Of a stretch of DNA of 19,177 nt, positions 14,216 to 19,177 are shown in pieces. The translations under genes were made by a program, and so were the position numbers. Source of the DNA: Bacteroidales bacterium UBA5515 (GTDB taxonomy: Bacteria; Bacteroidota; Bacteroidia; Bacteroidales; P3); the NCBI GenBank assembly GCA_002423895.1, contig DIOL01000010.1, positions 1 to 19,177 on the forward strand, written 5' to 3'. Below the pieces are notes generated by a model, which saw nothing but the letters and a program-made list of their open reading frames with translations, ran no database searches and was not told where the DNA came from. Positions within the stretch are counted from its first letter, which is position 1; every line of letters starts with the position of its first letter.

Positions 14216-15208
14216 ATGGTAAATTACAAAGAATTAGGCTTAGTGAACTCAAGAGATATGTTCGCAAAAGCGGTTAAAGGTGGATATGCAATACCTGCAT
14301 TCAACTTTAACAACATGGAACAAATGCAAGCAATTGTTCAAGCTTGTGTTGAAACAAAATCACCAGTAATCCTTCAAATTAGTTCAGGTGCAAGAAAATA
14401 TGCAAACCAAACTATACTTCGCTACATGGCACAAGGAGCAGTAGAATATGCTAAGGAACTTGGATGTAATATTCCAATTGTACTTCACCTTGACCACGGC
14501 GATACATTTGAATTATGTAAATCATGCATTGAATATGGATTTTCTTCAGTAATGATTGACGGTTCAAGTTTACCTTACGAAGAAAATGTTGCTTTAACAA
14601 AACAAGTTGTTGAATATGCTCATAAATATGATGTAACTGTTGAAGGTGAACTTGGAGTTTTAGCTGGAGTTGAAGATGATGTTGCTGCTGAAAAGAGCAA
14701 TTACACTCAACCAAGCGAAGTGGAAGACTTTGTTAAGAAAACAGGAGTTGATTCACTTGCAATTTCAATTGGTACATCTCATGGTGCAAATAAATTTAAA
14801 CCTGAACAATGTACAAAAGATGAAAATGGTGTTTTAATACCACCACCATTACGTTTTGATATTTTGGAAGAAATTGAAAAACGTATTCCAGGATTTCCAA
14901 TAGTACTTCATGGCTCTTCAAGTGTTCCTCAAAATGAGGTTGCAACAATCAACAAATTTGGTGGAGCAATTAAAGACGCTGTTGGTATTCCAGAAGATCA
15001 ATTGCGTAAAGCTGCAAAAAGTGCTGTTTGTAAAGTAAATATTGACTCAGACGGACGTTTGGCTATGACAGCTGCAGTTAGAGAAGTTTTAGCTACAAAA
15101 CCTGCAGAATTTGACCCAAGAAAATATCTTGGACCAGCAAGAGACAGTTTAAAAAATCTTTATATGCATAAAGTAAAGAACGTTCTTGGTTCTGACAATA
15201 AAGCATAA
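14216..15208 (+). CDS. fba: Class II fructose-bisphosphate aldolase
   Basis: A 330-residue zinc-dependent cytosolic enzyme that cleaves fructose 1,6-bisphosphate to dihydroxyacetone phosphate and glyceraldehyde 3-phosphate. VLHLDHGD contains the likely catalytic Asp93 and zinc ligand His94. Other class II motifs are EGELGVLAG, IGTSHGANKF with a further zinc-ligand His, and VLHGSSSVP. The long-chain C-terminus (PAEFDPRKYLGPARDSLKNLYMHKVKNVLGS) is typical of aldolases of this length. The gene is AT-rich and uses few codon types, as a highly expressed gene would. It lies 33 nt after dapA with no clear promoter between them, so it may be read from the upstream promoter. A strong terminator follows 37 nt after the stop. 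Confidence 0.96.
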   Translation: MVNYKELGLVNSRDMFAKAVKGGYAIPAFNFNNMEQMQAIVQACVETKSPVILQISSGARKYANQTILRYMAQGAVEYAKELGCNIPIVLHLDHGDTFELCKSCIEYGFSSVMIDGSSLPYEENVALTKQVVEYAHKYDVTVEGELGVLAGVEDDVAAEKSNYTQPSEVEDFVKKTGVDSLAISIGTSHGANKFKPEQCTKDENGVLIPPPLRFDILEEIEKRIPGFPIVLHGSSSVPQNEVATINKFGGAIKDAVGIPEDQLRKAAKSAVCKVNIDSDGRLAMTAAVREVLATKPAEFDPRKYLGPARDSLKNLYMHKVKNVLGSDNKA

Positions 15209-15245
15209 AGAATAAAAAAGATTAAGCTATAAACATTAGCTTATA

Positions 15246-15294
15246 AAAAGAGAGGCTGCAAGAATAAATATTTATTCTTTGCAGCCTCTCTTTT
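15246..15294. terminator. Strong bidirectional intrinsic terminator between fba and phoU
   Basis: The arms 15246-15269 and 15270-15294 pair over 24 bp with one bulged T, including the GC-rich part GAGAGGCTGCA / TGCAGCCTCTC. The outer ends are an A-run on the left and a T-run on the right, so it can stop transcripts from both sides: fba on the plus strand and the pst-phoU operon on the minus strand. Confidence 0.9.
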
Positions 15295-15300
15295 ATTTAT

Positions 15301-15405
15301 GAAAAAAAGTCCGATATAATTAAAAATATGTGCCGACTTTTTAAAAATATGTCCCTTATATTTTTATATATGTCCCGTCTTTTTTCAATTATATCCCGTC
15401 TTTTT
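15301..15405. repeat. 21-nt period repeat array B, exactly five units
   Basis: Five contiguous 21-nt units start at 15301, 15322, 15343, 15364 and 15385. Units two to four have the form A/T run, then ATGTCCCGTC or variant (TATGTGCCGACTT, TATGTCCCTTATA, TATGTCCCGTCTT), then T-run; the fifth has TATATCCCGTCTT. The first (AAAAAAAGTCCGATATAATT) fits the register and is also close to the reverse complement of the fifth. The last unit ends at the base next to the phoU stop codon (15406-15408). The sequence is unrelated to array A but the period is the same. Confidence 0.85.
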
Positions 15406-16077
15406 TTAAACAGACTTATTATGTTTTAGAATTTTTGCATCAAGATAGAATACAATCTCTTCAGCAATATTATTACATCTATCCCCCATTCTTTCAAGCT
15501 TGCGAATAACAGCATTCAAATATAAATATTCTTCAATTTTTTCAGGATGCTTCTTCATTTCTTCAGTTATAATTGTATTTGATCTATGATTTATTTCATC
15601 AACCAAATTATCTAAACCGAATATTTTTTCTGCCTTTGAAGAATTTTCCTCATGCAAGGATTCTTTTGCAAGAGTAAACATTTCAGAGACTCCATTAAAC
15701 ATTTCTTCTATTCTAAGTTTTTCTGCAAACTCTTGAGGAAGTTTTTCACTCATATTTCTCAAAACAAATTCAGCAATGCCTTCAGCAAAATCGCCAATTC
15801 GTTCAAGGTTATTATTAATTTTGATATATGCCAAGGCCAATCGCAAATCTATTGCAACAGGATTATTTCTTGCAATGAAATTCTCACATTCCTGATCTAT
15901 TTTAAGTTCCAAAGCATTAACCATTTTTTCTCTTGAAAGAATTTCTCTTGCTATTGCTTTGTCGTATTCCATAAAGGCTATTTGAGCTTTGGTTAATTGC
16001 TTATCAACCAATAACCACATTTCTTGCAATGAGTTTTTAAGCTTAAATAATTCTGTATCTATATGTAATGTAGCCAT
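15406..16077 (-). CDS. phoU: Phosphate signalling/transport regulator PhoU
   Basis: A 223-residue helical cytosolic protein built of two similar three-helix repeats. Each repeat has the metal-binding motif of the family: LERIGDFAEGIAE (E92, D96) and LERMGDRCNNIAE (E195, D199). E. coli PhoU (241 residues) links the PstSCAB transporter to the PhoR kinase and limits phosphate uptake. Here it is the last gene of the pst operon, 64 nt after pstB. phoR and phoB are not in the window. The ATG at 16077 gives the usual N-terminus (MATLHIDTELFKLKNSLQEM). The stop codon directly adjoins the 21-nt repeat array. Confidence 0.95.
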   Translation of the reverse strand: MATLHIDTELFKLKNSLQEMWLLVDKQLTKAQIAFMEYDKAIAREILSREKMVNALELKIDQECENFIARNNPVAIDLRLALAYIKINNNLERIGDFAEGIAEFVLRNMSEKLPQEFAEKLRIEEMFNGVSEMFTLAKESLHEENSSKAEKIFGLDNLVDEINHRSNTIITEEMKKHPEKIEEYLYLNAVIRKLERMGDRCNNIAEEIVFYLDAKILKHNKSV

Positions 16078-16141
16078 ATTTTTCTCTAATTAAATTATTA
16101 ATATATATCGTTGTTTATTCTTTTTCTTTAAGTAACATGTA

Positions 16142-16894
16142 TCACCCAAAACGACCAGTAATGTAGTTTTGAGTTGCCTCTTTTGAAGGATTGGTAAATA
16201 TTTTTTCTGTAAAATCATATTCAACAAGCTCTCCCAAATAGAAAAAAGCTGTCTTATCACTAACTCTTGCAGCTTGTTGCATGTTGTGAGTAACAATAAC
16301 AATCGTGTAATCTTTTTTCAATTGGAATATTAGCTCCTCTATCTTTAGGGTTGAAATAGGGTCTAATGCAGAGGCTGGTTCATCCATAAGAATAATTTTA
16401 GGAGCAATTGCCAATGCTCTTGCAATACAAAGACGTTGTTGTTGTCCTCCTGACAGTTCAAAAGCAGATTTTTTCAATTTATCTTTTACTTCTTCCCAAA
16501 GAGCAGCACCTTTAAGTGACTCAACAACTCTATCTTCTATGACCTGTTTGTTCTTTTCACCATTTACTCTTAATCCATAAGCAACATTTTCAAATATTGT
16601 TTTTGGGAAAGGATTAGGCTTTTGGAACACCATTCCAACTTCTTTTCTAAGCTCATCAACCAAAATATCCTTTCCATATATATTTCTTCCATCAATATTA
16701 ACTTCTCCTGTCATTCTTATATCAGGAATTAAATCATTCATTCTATTGAAAAGTCTCAAAAAAGTTGACTTACCACATCCTGAAGGTCCAATGAAAGCAG
16801 TTACAGAATTCTTTTCAATAGACATTGAAATATCCTTCAATGCATGAAAGTCTCCATAATAAAAATTCAGGTTGTTTACATCTATATTATACAT
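16142..16894 (-). CDS. pstB: Phosphate ABC transporter ATP-binding protein PstB
   Basis: A 250-residue cytosolic ATPase of the PstSCAB high-affinity phosphate importer. Walker A is GPSGCGKST (36-44), the Q-loop is at Q91 (VFQKPNPFP), the ABC signature LSGGQQQRL (147-155), Walker B ILMDEPASALDP (168-179) and the switch histidine H203. FNRMNDLIP and the QKPNPFPKTIFENVAYGLR stretch are diagnostic of PstB among ABC ATPases. Start ATG 16894 lies 5 nt after the pstA stop codon. Length and motifs are normal. Confidence 0.97.
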   Translation of the reverse strand: MYNIDVNNLNFYYGDFHALKDISMSIEKNSVTAFIGPSGCGKSTFLRLFNRMNDLIPDIRMTGEVNIDGRNIYGKDILVDELRKEVGMVFQKPNPFPKTIFENVAYGLRVNGEKNKQVIEDRVVESLKGAALWEEVKDKLKKSAFELSGGQQQRLCIARALAIAPKIILMDEPASALDPISTLKIEELIFQLKKDYTIVIVTHNMQQAARVSDKTAFFYLGELVEYDFTEKIFTNPSKEATQNYITGRFG

Positions 16895-16899
16895 AGTTA

Positions 16900-17766
16900 T
16901 TAATTTGTTTTTACTTTATTAGAAAAATATCGTCTTAGTGCATTCGCAATTAAATTAAGAATAAGCACTATCATTATTAAAACAAAAGCAGTCCCATAAG
17001 CCATTGTTCTTGAAGCTTCAATATCAGTTCCCGATGTTGAAATAACATAAAGATGATAAGGAAGAGCCATAACTTGATCAAAAATTGAAGAAGGTAACAT
17101 TGGAAGGAAATAAGCAACAGCAGTAAACATAATTGGAGCTGTTTCTCCAGACACCCTTCCTACAGAAAGAATAAGACCGGTTATTATATTTGGAAAAGCC
17201 ATTGGCAGCACAACCTTTACAATTGTTTGAAGTTTAGTTGCACCAAGAGCCAAACTCCCTGTTCTATAACTATTATCTATTTGTTTTAAGGCTTCTTCTG
17301 TTGTTCTAATAACAACAGGTAAGGCAAGTAGCCCTAAAGTTAGTGAACCTGCAATTATTGAATCTCCAAAATCAAGAGTATTTACAAAAAGACTCATTCC
17401 AAAAAGACCAAATACAATTGAAGGAATTGAGCCAAGATTATTAGTCATCATTCTAATGAATCTAACGATCCAACCTTTTCCAGCATATTCATTAAGATAA
17501 ATTCCTGAAAGCACACCAATAGGAAAGGCAAAAATCATTGAACCTGCAGTTAAACATAAAGTCCCTATTATGGCAGGATAAATACCTCCTTTGGTCATTC
17601 CATCTTCAGGCATTTTTGTTAAAAAGTCCCAACTTATGGCTTGAAATCCGTTTACTATTATAAATCCCAATATCCAAAATAATATAGCTATAACAGCTAA
17701 ACTCATTATTCTAAATATCCAAAAAGCTGAAGCTTGATTTAATTTCTTTTTTTTATTATAGTCCAT
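16900..17766 (-). CDS. pstA: Phosphate ABC transporter permease PstA
   Basis: A 288-residue inner-membrane subunit with about six helices, the first at about 20-42. The cytosolic EAA loop that docks on PstB is at 166-189 (SYRTGSLALGATKLQTIVKVVLP). The stretch NNLGSIPSIVFGLFGMSLFV and VGRVSGETAPIMFTA are typical of PstA. It pairs with PstC to form the phosphate pore. The ATG at 17766 follows the pstC stop by 1 nt, and pstB follows by 5 nt, which suggests translational coupling. Confidence 0.95.
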   Translation of the reverse strand: MDYNKKKKLNQASAFWIFRIMSLAVIAILFWILGFIIVNGFQAISWDFLTKMPEDGMTKGGIYPAIIGTLCLTAGSMIFAFPIGVLSGIYLNEYAGKGWIVRFIRMMTNNLGSIPSIVFGLFGMSLFVNTLDFGDSIIAGSLTLGLLALPVVIRTTEEALKQIDNSYRTGSLALGATKLQTIVKVVLPMAFPNIITGLILSVGRVSGETAPIMFTAVAYFLPMLPSSIFDQVMALPYHLYVISTSGTDIEASRTMAYGTAFVLIMIVLILNLIANALRRYFSNKVKTN

Positions 17767-17767
17767 A

Positions 17768-18994
17768 TTAAGCTACTTTGTTTTTGTTTTTTGAAGAAAT
17801 ATATTCAACAACAAGATTAATAATTAGAGTGATTATAAATAATATACATCCCAAGACAAATAAAGCTTCATAATGTGCTCCACCTTTAGGAGCTTCTCCA
17901 AGTTCGGCAGCTATTGTTGCAGGAATTGTTCTTACTGGTTCAAGAAGTGTATGAGGAATTACCGCAGCATTTCCTGTAACCATCAACACCGCCATTGTTT
18001 CTCCAATTGCTCTGCCAATACCCAAAACAACCCCAGCAGTAATACCTGAAATTGAATAAGGAATTGTAACCTTAAGAATAGTTTGCCATTTGTTAGCTCC
18101 CAATGCTAATGAAGCTTCTTTCATTGCTCGAGGAGTTGAACGAAGAGCATCTTCAGCAATTGTTATTATTGTTGGCAAGGCCATAATTGCTAAAACAATA
18201 CTTCCAGCAAGTCCAGTCTCTCCAACATCCAGATTAAAAACATTTTGAATTAATGGCACAATAACAATAAGTCCAAAGAATCCATAAACAACGGAAGGAA
18301 TTCCTGCTAAAAGTTCAATAACAGGTTTTAATATTTTATGTACTTTTTTGCTTGCAAGCTCTGCAGAATAAATTGCAACAGCTATTCCAAAAGGAAGAGC
18401 AATCAATATAGCACCAAGACTAACCCATAAAGTTCCCATAACAATTGGGATTACTCCGAATTGAGGAGCAGGCTGAGCTGTTGGGAACCATTCCTTCCCT
18501 CCAAAAAACTCTTTTAAATTTATATTTCCCAAATCAAGTACTTTCTCAGAGAAACCTTTCTCAGCAAAATCTTCAGGAATAAAAGCAATCATTCCTGGAT
18601 GTTCTTTAAGAATTTGACTAATAATTTGAGGAAGATTGCTCATATCTTCGGCAATTTGGTCTTCAGGAAAATAGTTTGGAATATCGTCTAATCTTAATAA
18701 TGTAATCTCATCCTCATTTATATTAACCCCTAACTCTTTCCATGAAACAATCTTAACATCAAAGATATTTTTTATCTGCTCAGGAGTCAAATCCTTAACT
18801 GGATTATTTTTATTAACTGCAATAACATATCCGTCTTCTACAACTTTCTTATTAAAAATTCCCATTCCTTCACTAAACAAGAAAAGAACAATTAAGATAA
18901 TGATTATACTTGTGACACTACCACTTATCTTTAAAAGCCCTTCCCATAAAGCTTCAATAAAATACTTTTTCCCTCTAAACATCTTTTTTCTCAT
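17768..18994 (-). CDS. pstC: Phosphate ABC transporter permease PstC with PstS-like extracytoplasmic insert
   Basis: A 408-residue permease, about 90 residues longer than E. coli PstC (319). Helix 1 spans about 25-45. Residues 51-165 form a hydrophilic insert that should face the periplasm. It resembles a PstS-type phosphate-binding lobe: VIAVNKNNPVKDLTPEQIKNIF (57-78), then KIVSWKELG (81-89) and HPGMIAFIPEDFA (132-144). The permease core follows from about 180, with the EAA loop at about 291-312 (MKEASLALGANKWQTILKVTIP) and GRAIGETMAVLMVTGNA. The insert may help dock PstS or bind ligand; that is inference. An internal ATG at 18982 would remove only four residues, so the first ATG is kept. 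It lies 52 nt after pstS and 1 nt before pstA. Confidence 0.93.
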   Translation of the reverse strand: MRKKMFRGKKYFIEALWEGLLKISGSVTSIIIILIVLFLFSEGMGIFNKKVVEDGYVIAVNKNNPVKDLTPEQIKNIFDVKIVSWKELGVNINEDEITLLRLDDIPNYFPEDQIAEDMSNLPQIISQILKEHPGMIAFIPEDFAEKGFSEKVLDLGNINLKEFFGGKEWFPTAQPAPQFGVIPIVMGTLWVSLGAILIALPFGIAVAIYSAELASKKVHKILKPVIELLAGIPSVVYGFFGLIVIVPLIQNVFNLDVGETGLAGSIVLAIMALPTIITIAEDALRSTPRAMKEASLALGANKWQTILKVTIPYSISGITAGVVLGIGRAIGETMAVLMVTGNAAVIPHTLLEPVRTIPATIAAELGEAPKGGAHYEALFVLGCILFIITLIINLVVEYISSKNKNKVA

Positions 18995-19046
18995 ATAATA
19001 TTCAATTTTATATTGTGAGGTTGAAAATCAATTATAATTAACATTT

Positions 19047-19177
19047 TTACTTTACTGGAATATATCCAACTTGGCGTACAATATCTTGCCCTTGCTTTGA
19101 AAGAACAAAATTTATAAAAGGACTTACAACCTTTGTTTTCTTAATATCATAATAATATAATAGAGGGCGCACAATTC
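19047..19177 (-). CDS. pstS: Phosphate-binding protein PstS, C-terminal end only
   Basis: The frame is open from the window edge to the TAA at 19047-19049. It encodes the last 42 residues, including IVRPLLYYYD, SPFINFVLSKQGQDIV and VGYIPVK. The pattern of a final helix ending SKQGQ-IV followed by VGYIP-LP/K is typical of the C-terminus of periplasmic PstS proteins, and pstC follows. The N-terminus, signal peptide and promoter lie outside the window, so any Pho-type regulatory site of the operon cannot be seen. The gene would be the first of the order pstS-pstC-pstA-pstB-phoU. Confidence 0.85.
   Translation of the reverse strand, partial: IVRPLLYYYDIKKTKVVSPFINFVLSKQGQDIVRQVGYIPVK

Noticed and set aside
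15246..15294. Small RNA gene or inverted-repeat transposon end
   Set aside because: Arm length, GC-rich core, A-run and T-run at the ends and position between convergent genes are fully explained by a bidirectional terminator.

Overview
The window looks like a chromosomal segment of a Bacteroidota bacterium, probably an anaerobic member of the Bacteroidales. Four observations support this. The sequence is AT-rich. Promoter-like TAnnTTTG (-7) elements, the Bacteroidetes type, stand before at least six genes. Shine-Dalgarno sequences are mostly absent. The gene content fits: Rho with a long low-complexity insert, a fused NfnA/NfnB-type flavoprotein, a conserved small Bacteroidetes protein before dapA, and a PstC with a large extracytoplasmic insert. 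No mobile element, CRISPR array, rRNA or tRNA was seen.

Layout. 77-2868 (minus): a small membrane protein of unknown function, then a 759-residue iron-sulfur flavoprotein fusion. 2869-3071: divergent promoters, including a rho leader with a candidate 14-codon leader peptide. 3072-6425 (plus): rho and glycyl-tRNA synthetase, closed by a terminator hairpin that contains the glyQS stop codon. 6622-9619 (plus): two tandem TrkH-type cation transporter genes, each with its own -7 element; the second has Ser where the first has the P-loop 1 filter Gly. 9620-9971: a 352-bp convergent spacer filled largely by degenerate repeats with a 21-nt period. 9972-12627 (minus): a membrane histidine kinase followed 1 nt later by hemW. 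12740-15208 (plus): a DUF6913-like protein, dapA and class II fructose-bisphosphate aldolase. 15209-15405: a second convergent spacer with a strong bidirectional terminator and exactly five 21-nt repeat units of a different sequence family, ending at the phoU stop codon. 15406-19177 (minus): phosphate uptake genes in the order pstS (3' end only), pstC, pstA, pstB, phoU.

The genes are mostly housekeeping: redox balancing, transcription termination, translation, K+/Na+ transport, radical-SAM heme chaperone, lysine/peptidoglycan precursor synthesis, glycolysis and phosphate uptake. The least explained signal is non-coding. Two sequence-unrelated repeat arrays share an exact 21-nt period (two helical turns) and both fill the space between convergent gene ends, starting within a nucleotide or so of a stop codon. 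A weaker two-unit version lies at the left edge next to the end of the flavoprotein gene. I could not run any search, so family names rest on motifs recognised by eye.
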